Source: Hemileia vastatrix (lineage: Eukaryota > Basidiomycota > Pucciniomycetes > Pucciniales > Zaghouaniaceae). Taken from it: 64,000 bases of DNA. The translations under genes and the position numbers were made by a program. The stretch covers positions 3,769,001 through 3,833,000 of the forward strand of contig JASXTE010000015.1 of assembly GCA_030280995.1 (NCBI GenBank), given 5' to 3'. Positions 33,661 through 44,585 of the stretch are shown here, piece by piece. A model generated the notes under the pieces. The model was not told where the DNA came from. It did no database searches and saw nothing but the letters and a program-made list of their open reading frames with translations. Positions within the stretch are counted from its first letter, which is position 1. Each line of letters begins with the position of its first letter.

Positions 33661-33992
33661 TAAATTTAATATAATTACATAAATTATTAAATAGATATCT
33701 ATTATATATCAATTTCCCTAGTTTAAAGTAATGACAATTCCTCAAGCCAAAATGCAGATCAAATCTAGAAAAAAAAGTTTGGGACTTTCCACAGGTATAG
33801 GCTAGAGGAGCCCCATGAAACAAGTAAATGTTATCATGATTACCTGTTATACAACCAAAGGTTGTTGGACCATTACTTTAGTTGAGGAAATTGATATATA
33901 AATAATATTTATTAAAAATTTATGAAAAAATATAAAATTTTTGATGACAACTCTGATCCCCATACTTTTTGGATCTAGATAAGGTTTTTAAA

Positions 33993-34642
33993 TCAATTAA
34001 ATTTACCTTCTTTCTTTACCTTGTTGATTCTTTGAATAAAATTATGACTTATTTGAAATGAGCAACCAAAAAAAAATCTTGTGAAATCTTGACAGGATTC
34101 CAAACCAGGAGGAGCTTTGGTCGTTTGATGATTATCCTGAGAAGAATTCCAAATAGTTTTGATGATATCATTTCCCAAACCAAAATCAATGATGCACCGG
34201 TGGTCTGGAAAATATATACCATGTCCTTTGATTTTAGCTGGAGATGGTATCGGTTGGCCAGTTATCGGATTGACATATGAGAATATACCAAAAGTAAGAA
34301 AATTGGCGTCATTCCTATTGATATGAATCCTATTGTGGAATCCAGAATGAGTGATAATAACATTAGAAAATAAAAGATATTTGTGGCTGATATATTCCCA
34401 TTTGGAGTCACACCAATTCAGTATTCCAACTTTGGTTGCAAGTTCATGATTTTTTTCAAATGTTATATTACAGTGCTTTTTGAGTCGAAGAGCAAGAAAA
34501 GAGTTAAAGGAAGGTAGAGTGTCCCATAAGCAAAAATCTTCATCTTTTTGAGCTTTAGTGATATTCTTGAGCAATCAATATATGCCTATATAATTGAAAT
34601 GCCTAGATAATAATCAGATAAGAGTTTCAGAATCCTTATCCT
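33993..34642 (-). pseudogene. TET/JBP-like 2OG-Fe(II) oxygenase in Harb-B (nearly intact last exon)
   Basis: About 194 residues are open from TTG 34574: KNITKAQKDEDFCLWDTLP, FLALRLKKHCNITFEKNHE, SKWEYISHKYLLFSNVII, THSGFHNRIHINRNDANFLT, GHGIYFPDHRCIIDFG, IIKTIWNSSQDNHQTTKAPP and GCSFQISHNFIQRI. The iron motif is altered: Harb-A has H-T-D, here H-I-N, so one metal ligand appears lost. A TGA just upstream (CCG in Harb-A), loss of the ATG and an early TAA at the C-terminus (EGKFN*) show decay. The exon acceptor TAATTAG/AGG at 34642 matches Harb-A. It lies tail-to-tail with the Myb-like gene and in line with the transposase. Confidence 0.6.
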
Positions 34643-34684
34643 CTAATTATGCAATGTAAAAATGTGAAATAAGATAAGTGAAAT

Positions 34685-34960
34685 TTGGAAAAAAGGCTCA
34701 ACTTCAAATGTCAAAATCTCAGCAACCACTGAACCTAATTCAAACCTGTTTGTGGGAAATTAGAGATAGGCTTTAGTTGAATCTTCAGTTAAAGGACATG
34801 TGATTTAAATAAACCTAACCCTAATTTGTTACATAAAAATATGGAATAAAAATTCAAATTGGGGAAAAAAAGGCTCAACTTTAACGGTCAATATCTCAGC
34901 AACCACTGAATCAAATTCAAATCTTTTTGCAGGAAATGAAAGGTAGCCTTCAGGAGAATC
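34685..34960. repeat. Tandem duplication behind the Harb-B oxygenase gene
   Basis: Two AAAAAAGGCTCAACTT... ATCTCAGCAACCACTGAA units about 180 bp apart, the counterpart of 5380-5640 in Harb-A. Conserved in both elements, so older than their separation. Confidence 0.68.
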
Positions 34961-35815
34961 TTCAGTAAAAAGAGTATTAGATTTGAATAAACCTAACCCT
35001 AATTCCGAGTCTAATTTTCAAAATTTTACAAAAACTTGAAAAGTGCTAATGAAGATGAGATCAAAAGGAGTTGAATAAGTTCACTGTTATCCAGATAAGA
35101 GTCATAAATATATTTAAGTATGAAGTTTTCATAAAAGGAATGAGATATCATATAGGCATGAAAAAAAGGAGATGAAACTTACCTTGATTGAAAAGTAGGA
35201 AAAATAGAGTGAGAAAGATTGATGTTCGAATTGTGGGGAACTTGTATATGGAGTAAGTGAAATGCATATAGAATGTGCAATGTATGTGTTTCAATGAAAT
35301 GGAGCCAAAAAAAGTGAAATAGGGGAAAGGGGGGATATTGACCATGCCAAGGTGGGATGAAGAGTAGGGTGATGGAGCTAAAAAATAAAGTAAAGAGGGA
35401 GAGAAAAAAAAGGTTAATTTTACCATTGAAATCAAAAATAACCACTTACAAAAATAATTTTGATAAAAAAAATAAAAAAAATATAATTAGTAATCAAAAA
35501 ATCAAAAAAAAGAATAAAATGACTTAACTGGAGAGATGAGGTGACAAAATAAATGAAACCAAATTGTTTGAGGGATGTTGGAGGAGAATAGGAAAAGGAT
35601 ATGAGGGATGAATGAAAAAAAGAAACAGTGAAAAATTATGCAATTTTAGAAAATATGCGATGTCATGTTGAGCTGGTGAAAGAAAACCAATGAGACATCC
35701 AAAAAAGAGATATTCACCACAAATTCCAAAAAAAATGAATATGCAACAAACAAAAATACCAAGCCAAGTGAATAAAGTATACAAAGTGGAAATTTGGAGA
35801 GTATGAAAAAAAAAA

Positions 35816-36117
35816 TTAAAAGGGTTGTGTGCCAAAATGGTGGAGGGTGATTGGCATAATGACAGAGTGTATGCCAGTTGAATGAATGTTTTGTGATTCA
35901 AGGGATGGGAGAGCAGGCAATGGTTCAGGATCCTCTTCTTCATAAAGATAATTCCACTCATCCTTTTAATCATATAGGATATTGTGGAGTATAACGCAAG
36001 TCATGATCCAATTATTTGCACTTTTGATCTCCAATTTTTTTGAATTTGGATTCGGAGCTCCCAAAGACTAGAAAATTGTCCCTTTAAAATACCTATAGCA
36101 TGTTTGATACGTACTCT
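35816..36117 (-). pseudogene. Harbinger transposase, C-terminal end (Harb-B)
   Basis: Reads RVRIKHAIGILKGQFSSLWE, LRIQIQKNW, then after a one-base shift IMTCVILHNILYD, a stop, KDEWNYLYEEEDPEPLP and a short tail to TAA at 35816. R-V-R-I-x-H-A-I-G-x-L-K...L-R and the C-V-I-L-H-N block are the conserved end of DDE_Tnp_4/Harbinger transposases. The gene should continue to the right, but at about 36117 the sequence changes abruptly to Ty3-D2 integrase linker. It lies directly upstream (minus strand) of the TET-like gene. Confidence 0.78.
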
Positions 36118-37662
36118 CATGATGATAATAAAATAATAGTGTGGAAAGTCCGTAAAGACATAAAACTAGATGTTGAAGATGCGAAGGATTTTTGTAGCAA
36201 AGGTAGTCTGAAACTGGATTTAGGGAACACTGAAGCTAACGTAGCAAAAAGGAGTGCGCTAGGCAAGGAAGTGGAAGAGTCAGATGACAGATATGATATA
36301 AAAAAGGGAAGTCAAGATAATAGTACTCATCCTGAAGAGGGGGATTATTCTGAAGACAATGCATCTACTGATGAGGGAGTAGAGTTGTTAAGGTTATATC
36401 TGGAAGGTAGTAGTTGACCAGATTTTTGTGATAAAAAGGTTTGGCACAATATTGAAAAATTCACAAAATGCTATTTTATTAAAAATTGGAGGTTGTGGAA
36501 AGATCAAGCTTTGTTTCCTCAGTTATTTGTCCAAACTAGGAAAAGGAAGGAGAAGATACTCAGGTAGTTACATGAGAATTTAGGACATAGAGGTCAAGAA
36601 GAGACGTATCACAGAGTTAGGGAAAGATTCTGGTGGCCCAGTATGAAGAATGAAGTAAGAGATTGGGTTAAATCTTGTCCTGAATGTCAGCGTAGGAGTT
36701 ACAGAAAGCCAAAAGAGATAGATAGAGTGACGGGAAAAGATACTGTTTTTGGTAGGGTTAGTTTAGATGCAGTCCATATAACAGAAGGACGCTTTAAATA
36801 CTTGGTAGTAGCCAGGTATGATCTATCAGGATAAGTTGAAGCAGCGCCGTTGATAAGCCTTAAGGCAAGTAATGTGGCCGAGTTTTTGAAGAAAGAATGG
36901 ATTTATAGCTATGGGGTAATGAAGTTGGTAACCGTAGATGGTGGCGCTAAATTTGCGGGAGAATTCCAAGAAGTAGTAAAAGGTATTGGCGCAAAATTAC
37001 AAGTTGCAACGCCATATTATCCTTAAGCAGAGGGAATGGTAGAAAGAGGGCATCAAGTTATAAAGGATGCGCTAGTTAAATTATGTGGAAATAATGGGGC
37101 GAAGTGGAAGAACTACTTGCCATTAGTTTTTTTTACGGACAGGATTTCAGTTAAAAGGACAACAGGGTTTTTGCCGTTCCAACTTATGTTTGGTCAAAGG
37201 GCGGTATCACCTATTGATCTGGAGGCTGGATCATTCCTAAGATGTGATTGGGATCAAGTGCGCTCAACCAAAGATTTAATTCTAGCAAGGGTAGCGCAAC
37301 TTGAAAGAAAAGACGAGTTTGTGGAGAAAGCGTATGAAAGAATGATGCAGATCTGGGACAAGTCAGTTGAATATTGGGATGAGCGCTTAGCGCATAGGTT
37401 AAGAAAGCCATTGAACCCAGGAGATTTGGTTTTGGTTAATAATAGAAGTTTAGAAAGCCAATGGGGGAAGATGTTTTCTGACAGATGGAATGGTCCTTAT
37501 AGGATAAGAAAGCAGATAGCTGGAGGTTCTTACTTATTGGAGGAATTGGATGGTACTGAGTGGAAGCCACATGTGGCCACAGATCAGATCAAAAGATTCT
37601 ACCCAAGGGGTGTTCCAGTTATACAAGATAACCTCCGGAATGAGGAAAAACTACCAGAATAA
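36118..37662 (+). pseudogene. Ty3-D2 linker and integrase
   Basis: Acidic linker (EEGDYSEDNASTDEGVELL), then GHRGQEETYHRVRERFWWP and WVKSCPECQRRS (HHCC finger), GRVSLDAVH (Asp), TVDGGAKF (Asp), EFQEVVKGIGAKLQVATPYY and VERGHQVIKDAL (Glu in MVERG). The last 208 codons (37036-37662) are open: RTTGFLPFQLMFGQR, EYWDERLAHRLRKPLNPGD, WGKMFSDRWNGPYRIRKQ, DQIKRFYPRGVPVIQD. TAA codons at SG*VEA (36832-36834) and YYP*AEG (37024-37026) are also present in Ty3-D1. Confidence 0.82.
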
Positions 37663-38267
37663 TACCTCTGGTAAGAGTTTAAACTAACAAGTTATGTTAA
37701 ATTTTGTTTTTCTAAAAAGGACTCACAGGAGGCTTCGACACAGTTGTGACAAATAGAGGGCGCTAACTGGAAGTTAGGCGGACTATGGCTGAACAGGCAA
37801 TTGGCATAAGCGCTTAGATGAGGGAATAGAGGAAAATGAAATCTTATATTTTCATCGTTCAAGGAGGCATGACAAAATAGGTAATTGGATTGAAGGAGAT
37901 GTGTACCATGTTAATGCAAAAGACGCTGGGAATTTAACTAAGGGGTTAACTAACCAGGAGTGGAATAGAGATTTATAGATGGGGCGCTCTATAATTAAAT
38001 TCTTATTCTACGTGGTATATCGCTGTATCGCAGTAAAGGCGATAAAGTTTTATGATATAAAGTTTATTTGGGATTTTTTTTAGGGGTTAATAGTTTTTTA
38101 AAGAAAGTAGAGGGAGCAAAGTTAGGCGCTCTAAAAATATGGAAGACAGGTGTAACAAAATAGTGCCATGTCTAAAAAGATTATTTGAAGGCATAGCATG
38201 AAAATATATGAAGACTATGTACAGGGAGAATGGACAGAGGAGACTCATAAGGAAAAGCACTAGTGGT
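37663..38267. other. Ty3-D2 spacer between integrase and antisense genes
   Basis: Non-coding, homologous to 19480-20056 in Ty3-D1. It includes GGCGCTCTA-type motifs and an A/T-rich end that would be the 3' region for both the sense pol transcript and antisense gene 2. Confidence 0.5.
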
Positions 38268-39067
38268 CTATTCAGTATCAGGGTGAACACTAATAGGATA
38301 TCCTTTCCAGTCTTCAGGCATGATGAAGTGACGGGGATCGGCGGGAAATCCAAGAATAGTTGTTGAGCTGATTTTGTTCATTAGTTGACCTATCATTTCT
38401 ATATTAGTATAGCGAGCTTCAAGTTCAGTGTCAGAAAAAGCTGGTGCGTTATTGTAGGATAGGGACATAGCGTCATATATAAGACAAAGTCTGGAAAACA
38501 TTCGCATGGAATGGACAAAGGGTAAAGGAATGGGAACCCATCCCAAGGAGATGGATTCATTGAAGCCTGACAGGAAGTTAGTAAGCAAGAAGAGCATAAG
38601 TATAGTAAAGGATACTTACTTGCTAATAAGTTTTGTGGGCGCGCTGATGGTGAAGTAACAGTAACCGCGTCAGGAGCAGCTGTAGGGGAGCCTGAGCACA
38701 TGGAAGCACTGGAACTCGGAGGGGAAGAAAGCGTAGCGCTAGGCTGTATGGATATTTTGCGCCTGGGAAGACTAGGAAGCGATGGCGATTCATAAGGAGC
38801 ATTATTATTATTAGTGGAAATAGTGGGACTAGTGGTGGTAATTATGGGAGCGCTGCTAGTAGAGCTAGGTGGAAAGTGAATATAACCAGTAGGCTGAGAA
38901 GTATTCTGGTTAAGGGAGGTATCACAAGTTTTGTGATATCTAAAGCAATTGTCACAGGCAGGTCTAAAAGAGGCACACCCCCGAGGTCTAGAAAATGTAC
39001 AATGAAAGTTACGGCGTTTGCAAAATGAGCAAGCTTGATCTCTGGGAGCTGTGCGATATTGAGTCAT
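38268..39067 (-). CDS. Ty3-D2 antisense gene 2: Zn2Cys6-like cluster protein, two exons, intact
   Basis: ATG at 39067; exon 1 38620-39067, intron GTAAGT...CTGTCAG, exon 2 38268-38566; 248 residues with no stop. The N-terminus has CSFCKRRNFHC and CDNCFRYHKTC separated by 14 residues (C-x2-C-x6-C-x14-C-x2-C-x6-C), a spacing close to the fungal Zn2Cys6 DNA-binding cluster, with basic residues inside. A Ser/Thr/Pro linker with LPRRKISIQ follows. Exon 2 is a compact predicted helical region (FNESISLGWVPIPLPFVHSM, LCLIYDAMSLSYNNAP, MPEDWKGYPISVHPDTE). Transcription would run against gag-pol, from a TATAAATA at 39106-39113. DNA binding is inferred from the cluster; the target is unknown. A non-DNA zinc-binding role is possible. 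Confidence 0.72.
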
Positions 39068-39105
39068 GATGTTAGGATAGAGGAAATTCAGGTTATTAGA
39101 AGGGC

Positions 39106-39113
39106 TATTTATA
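39106..39113 (-). promoter_or_regulatory. TATA box of Ty3-D2 antisense gene 2
   Basis: TATAAATA on the minus strand, 39 bp from the ATG. The same octamer serves antisense gene 1 in Ty3-D1, and the D1 copy of this site has decayed to TTATAG-like sequence. Confidence 0.5.
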
Positions 39114-39560
39114 GGTTAACAATAGCATTATAAAGAAGTAATCAGTTGCACCACGTCTGACTTGAGTGCTGGATGGTTTCTAAGAAGCTAGTGAGAAGAG
39201 TTTGTTTTAATGAAGAACCCAAGGAAAGATGAATTGTTACAATCAAGGGAAAGACATGTATTGCGAAGATTTGAAGATTAAAAGAGAGCGCATACATAAA
39301 TTATGCAGGGGAAGTAATTGCTGCTATAGAATGTAGCAACAATCTCAAGTTGTTATTTTTTATTCTTTGTTTCATCTTTCATAGGCACTTAGTAGAAGGG
39401 TGCGCTCCTTGGAAAAAGGATGATATTTTGGGGGCAACTCATCTCGCAGTTGTAGAGTTCTCACAGGAAAGTTAAGTGAAAATAAAAAAACAAATAAATA
39501 TATTACATTTTTTTACAAGGATATATACACATTACAAGGAATAAATACAAAAGAAGATTT

Positions 39561-40562
39561 TTAGTATTCTGCTTCATCAAAGATTGGGACACAGAAAGCC
39601 CAATCGTTAACAGCCTCTTGCATGTTTTGTTGCAAGGCAGTTATCAGTTGTTTTTGCTTATTATACTCAGCGCGAGTATAAACCGGAACATCCTTGAGGA
39701 ATTCTTCGACGGCCGTTATCATATTATTCATATGACGCATGGTCGCATCGTAAGGAGTGCAGGTGATTTGTTCTGCGAATTCCCAGTTTTGAGCCATGGT
39801 GGGCTCTACATCATCAATGACCGGAAAGTTTTTGGTTGGCCATTTGTCCGGAGTGATGGTATTGAAGACCAGCTGCATATCAGTCCAGTCAGGAGTTGGC
39901 GAAAAAGGAGTGGGTTCAGGTGTAGGTATGGTATCCCAGACAGGAAGGAATAAGGGAGCGATAGGAGGCGGAGGAGTTTCAGCGTAAGGAGTGCCTGGCG
40001 CATTCTACATAATATTTAAAAAAAAGAAGAAGAAGTAAGAAAAAGGGACTTACTGAACTTTCCTCTGAGAAAAGAGAATTAGGGATTGAGGCGACGCTAC
40101 TAGGAGTAGGTTCGCGGTAACAAACCTTGGCTCGTTTGTTGCCAGGAGGGGTAACAGGAGCAGGAGCCGGGCGCTTGATGGTCATTTGACTCATCATGTT
40201 GGTGGTGGAAGCGTTGGGGTCCAGGCGCGCAACAGTGGGCGGCCCATCGTAACTACATTTCTTCTTGCGTTGCTTGCAGTAATCGCACAACTGGAATAAA
40301 GGAAAAATGAAAGATTAGTTACAAATGGGAAGAAAAATAAAGAAAACTTACAGTAAAAAAAATAATTGCCACGGCGGGCTTTTGAAAAATGACAAGGAGT
40401 TATGCCATTTTCAATGCAACGGGTGCATCTCGTCCCACCCATCAGTGTGGTTATGGGCGTTGTTGGAGAAGCAGTAGGGGGCTGAGTGCGCACAAACTGT
40501 TGAATAGCGTCCACGACGTTGGCGGTATTTTCAGCGTTAGGAGGGGTTCTTCTAGTATTCAT
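39561..40562 (-). CDS. Ty3-D2 antisense gene 1: Zn2Cys6-like cluster protein, three exons (one indel)
   Basis: Exons 40352-40562, 40054-40290 and 39561-40004, all with GT-AG introns (GTAAGT donors). Starts MNTRRTPPNAENTANVVDAI. The cluster spans intron 1: CTRCIENGITPC at the end of exon 1 and CDYCKQRKKKC at the start of exon 2 (C-x2-C-x7-C-x14-C-x2-C-x6-C). A basic patch PGNKRAK follows. Exon 3 is Pro-rich, then DWTDMQLVFNTITPDKWP, AQNWEFAEQITC, MRHMNNMITAVEEFLKDVP, DWAFCVPIFDEAEY. Exon 1 has one extra T near 40357 compared with Ty3-D1, which shifts phase, so this copy is slightly damaged or spliced differently. About 297 residues if in frame. Confidence 0.7.
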
Positions 40563-40674
40563 TGAGAAAGATAAATATAAGAATGAGAAAAGAAAGAAAA
40601 GAAGAAGATGATTTGTAGTGAAAAAGAGAGAAAAAGATAGAAGATGGAGGAAGAAAACGCTGTGAGACACAGGG

Positions 40675-40681
40675 TATTTAT
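40675..40681 (-). promoter_or_regulatory. TATA-like box of Ty3-D2 antisense gene 1
   Basis: ATAAATA on the minus strand, 113 bp before the ATG and about 35 bp inside the 3' LTR boundary, aligned with TATAAATA at 22510-22517 in Ty3-D1. Confidence 0.42.
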
Positions 40682-40715
40682 GGGCTCCTGGGGACAGTCG
40701 CGAGTATAGGGAGGA

Positions 40716-42035
40716 TGTGGTACGCGCCTCGCAGGAAGCGTGAATTTAGACCAATCAGCGCGCATAGTCCAGGAAGAATAAAGGGGAGTTAGCGCAGCAG
40801 GAAGTATAAAAATATAATATGTATTTGTGTGTTTCAAGGAACAAAGGAAATAGAAGCGCGGAAAAGGATTAAGGGTCTGTGTGCTTGGATTTTGCAGCAA
40901 GATGTGCCACACAATAGGGGAATTGTGTGTTATTGATTTACGATCGCAAGCGCTAAACAATATGGATTTGGATTTTCCAATAATTGTGTTTTACACCTTA
41001 AAGAAGGAGTTATGGCTTAAGGAAGACTCAAGTGCATAGTATACTGTACCACGGCAAGTGCTATAACTTACTGAGACAAGTAATGAAGAAGGCTAACTAG
41101 TTAAGCGAGCTGTCGGAACTATGAACTTAGTATTAAAAGCAAAGAGAGTGGGGACTCAATCGTAAAACTACTCAACAGTTAAGGCAACTAGACGCAGCAT
41201 TAGGATAAGTCAAACCTGGAACTAGGGCTGAAACAAAACAAGGTATAGTTAAAAGCGCATATGTGGAGCATCAGTGAAACAAGTTAATACTAGTGTTAGT
41301 AATTATAGGGTATGATTTAGGCGCTTTGGTTCTACAAGCAGTGTACATAGTTTACTAATAGATTAGTTGTTGTTTTACTAATGTGGTGCTAGAGTCAGCA
41401 CTGGAGATCCATTAGGGAACTGTGTCTTAAGTGCTGGAAAAATATAAAAGGAGAACTGGTCGATCTATCTAAAGAGAGGAAAAATAACAAAAAAAAAAGA
41501 AAAATTGTATTAGTTATTGCTTTAAAAAGCAGATCATAGAAAAATCAATATAGAGATATACGAGTAGTTATAGTCATAGTACCCAGTATAAGATATTAGA
41601 TCTTTTGTGATTAATTGTTTGAGAGAATATTAAAAGGTATTTCTGAGTCTTTTAGAGTTTGTGCGTCTGTGTGTGTATTTCATATAGTATAGTGAAAGAG
41701 CGCAACATAGAGAGAATATATAGATTCAGTGGGATTAACTATTATTAGAGATATTTTATTACTATAATAAGGCATATTCAAAGAGAGAGCTTCAAGAGGG
41801 AGTAGCTGTGGATAATAGCGCTTATTAAGAATAGAAATATCCATATAGTAATACATGTTTTTTTTCCTTATCTTTAACTCATCTCAACTTATAAACTTTC
41901 TAGTCAATTATTAGCATTTCACATTATTACACTGTCTTTAAAATAAGTGTGGCAGGCGCTTCTTTTAGAAATTAAAGAGAAGAACCAACCCATCTTGCAT
42001 TGTGTCTACTGCTTAGTACTTTAGAACAGTCTACA
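40716..42035 (+). repeat. Ty3-D2 3' LTR
   Basis: TGTGGTACGCGCCTC...ACAGTCTACA. Compared with Ty3-D1 it has an extra segment around 41570-41740 (TGTGCGTCTGTGTGTGTATT) that Ty3-D3 also has, so D2 and D3 LTRs form one subfamily. Confidence 0.85.
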
Positions 42036-42692
42036 GCGGTCCTGCAGCTTCATGCAGGCGGACCGCCAGCCTCAGTGCAAGAAGGCTGGGAAGCGTTTCT
42101 AGAGGGGTTTTATGCAATTTGGCACTCAGAAATACCAAATTCATGGGTGTGCATGGGCTCTTAGGTAGTGGTCTGTGTGTATATAGTGAATAAGACAGTT
42201 TCGGGCATCCTTAATTATCATACAACCATCTGGAGGTGATATCCTTGTTCCTCACTCAGTTTTCACTGTTTTTTGGCCACAATTGCCTGTGTTTGTTGCA
42301 AGGTTAGCTCTTCATTTAACTCAACTTTGTCAACTGTTTTCTCTGGTGTGGATTTCCAATCTACATCAAGTATCATTTCTTTCTCTGGTGTGGACATTGG
42401 TCTACATTTCAGTTCTTTGGTTTGGTAGTCTGTCTGGAGACTACTTACTTGGCTGATCAGGCAGTCAAGTGTATTGGAAAAGGGGTTTTTAACAACAGGA
42501 GCCAATTAGCTGTAGCAGGTAAATCTCACTTATATTTTTCTAAAGGGACAGGGGATTTTCTCTCTGAGGCCTATAGCTAGTACTATAGGATTGTCTACAT
42601 TTCTGGAGCCCAACGTGGGGTAGGACCTGCTAGTTCTTTAGAAACTCTTTTGTCTTTTGGTTGGTTTTTTCTGGTGATCTTGGTCTGGAATA

Positions 42693-44585
42693 ATGGCTTC
42701 TGGTTCATTTATTCCTGTGGTTACTGTCAGTGGGGGGAAAGGTCCTCCTGCTGTGACGGTTAGGGAGTGTGTAAGGATTATAACTTGGGATGGTACCAAG
42801 TTTAATGGAGATGATGTGAAGTGGTTTCTGGAGATATATGAGACTGCTGCTGGTGTGGGTGGTGCTTCTTACCTGGACATGGTAAAGCAGATCATTTTCT
42901 TCATTGGTAATTGGGCAGTTGAGAAGGAGATTGTGGCCATGTCTGGCTACAAGAAGAGGGATTGGAAGTTGTTGTGCAGGGAGATGGTGGATAGATGGGG
43001 TGTCAGATTCACTATGGTGGATCTGAACAAGGCTGTCAGTGAATGGAAGTCTTATGCTGGTGCTGGTAACTTACTAAGTTACAGGAGGTTTTTACTACAG
43101 TTTGATCATGTGGTGGAATATTTGGTGGAAGTAGAGGAGCTGGCACATGAAAATTCTGCTAAAGATGTTTGGTCTGCCTTTGCTAGAGATGTCAGGATGG
43201 ATGTGTTGAAGGAGTTTTCAAGGAAGGGCTTGATGAAGAATCATTCTAATGGGGACCAGAAGTTGCCTTCCTTGGACAAGGTGAAGGAGGCTGTGGAGGC
43301 CCATTTGAAGCTGTTGGCGGTGGACACCTATCAAGAGGGGTGTGCCAATTATGTCAGCAAAGTCAGTGAGGCTTTAGCTGCAGAGGAGAGTAGGGTGAAG
43401 GAGGAAGAGAAGAATATGGTGGAGGTTCCCTAGCAGGAGAGGGACCCAGTGGTGTAGCAGTTGGCTGATCTGAAAAAAAAGCTACATATCTTTGTTCAGG
43501 AGGCTAAGAGGGTCAGTAGGGCTCCTTCTCAGCCTAGAGATTTTGACAGGAGGGTTGGTAGGAGTGACCCTTGGGTATGCTCTTATTGCAGCAGAAGGGG
43601 GCACAAGTCCAATGATTGTTGGGCTCTGAACAGAGATGTGTCAGAAAGAAAGGTGGAGTTTGACGGCAGGGTGTTCAAATTCCCTGATGGTTCATTTGTA
43701 AAGCCCAGTGAGGGGCAGGCTCCTGTTGATTTGGTCAGGAGAAGAAATGGTCTCAATCAGAGGAGGCCAAGGTTTGAGGAGATCCCTGATCAGGTGAATT
43801 CTTCTGCTAAGGCAGATAAAGATGTCAAGGGAAAAGGAAAGGAGGCCAATAAAATCTCTTTTTCTACTTCCTTTGGTGGGTTGGAGTTGTATTCTTCTGG
43901 AGGACAGTCAAGTGGTGAATTCTGGCTGGTGTCTATGATGTTGAAGCTGGTAAGGTGGGAAGGCCTAAGAGCAGTTCTCAAGCCCAACCAAAGCCTAAAG
44001 CTTAAAATGTGGATGTTAAGCTGAGTGTAGCCAGGAGGAAGTACAGCAAAGAGGATCTGTACAAGATGCAGAAGGGGATTGCTGATATGGGCCCCCCAGT
44101 TTTGGTGCACTGGACATGAATTGTGAGCCAATTCCAATGGATGTTGATTCTGACTCAGAGGAGGATGTCCCTTTGGCTTCATTTCCAAATCCTGCTGGAG
44201 CTAGAGGTATTAATGAGGGATCTGGTTTGATTCCTGTTGATTGAGAACCTGTTGGTGGTTCTGGTCCTCAGGAGATTTCTTGGACCAAGGTAGTGAAGCC
44301 AAGGGCTCACTTTGAGAGGCCAGGAGTTTCTGGCCAATCTAATGTTATGGACTCGGTTCTGGAAAGAATGAATCAGGGTCAGGTTTCCCTTTCTTATGGG
44401 GAATTGTATGCTATAAGTCCTGGGTTGGCTGATAGACAAAAAAAATTGTTGACCAGAAGAAGGCTTTCTTCTGGGGAAGTGGATTACATTTGCAATTCTG
44501 CTGAGAAGTTTGGTGAGGGGTTGGAAACTCATTTTTCTGCTCCTCTTGGTTATTTCAATGTCACTCTAAATTTAAGGGAGGCAAG
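42693..44585 (+). pseudogene. Ty3-E gag
   Basis: ATG 42693 opens a 246-codon capsid-like frame (ITWDGTKFNGDDVKWFLEIY, DMVKQIIFFIGNWAVEKEI), closed by TAG, followed by another TAG ten codons on. The same frame then continues from 43461 with SDPWVCSYCSRRGHKSNDCW, a C-x2-C-x4-H-x4-C zinc knuckle. After a frameshift at about 44020 the polyprotein resumes with RKYSKEDLYKMQKGIADMG and reaches the protease through QKKLLTRRRLSSGEVDYICN. It is related in layout to Ty3-D gag (shared MVKQ/MVRQ-I-FF block). Confidence 0.78.

Larger units (their letters stand above)
36118..42035 (+). mobile_element. Ty3-D2: 5'-truncated Ty3-D retrotransposon with best-preserved antisense genes
   Basis: Begins inside the acidic linker before integrase (equivalent to about 17947 in Ty3-D1), so LTR, gag, protease, RT and RNase H are gone. 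It continues through integrase, the spacer, both antisense genes, a polypurine ATAGGGAGGA and the 3' LTR (40716-42035, TGTGGTACGCGCC...CAGTCTACA). The LTR is about 200 bp longer than in D1 and includes a segment also present in D3. Confidence 0.85.

Noticed and set aside
43790..44532. Minus-strand frames opposite Ty3-E gag
   Set aside because: Shadow frames of the gag coding strand; no Cys cluster, no introns, no match to the antisense genes.
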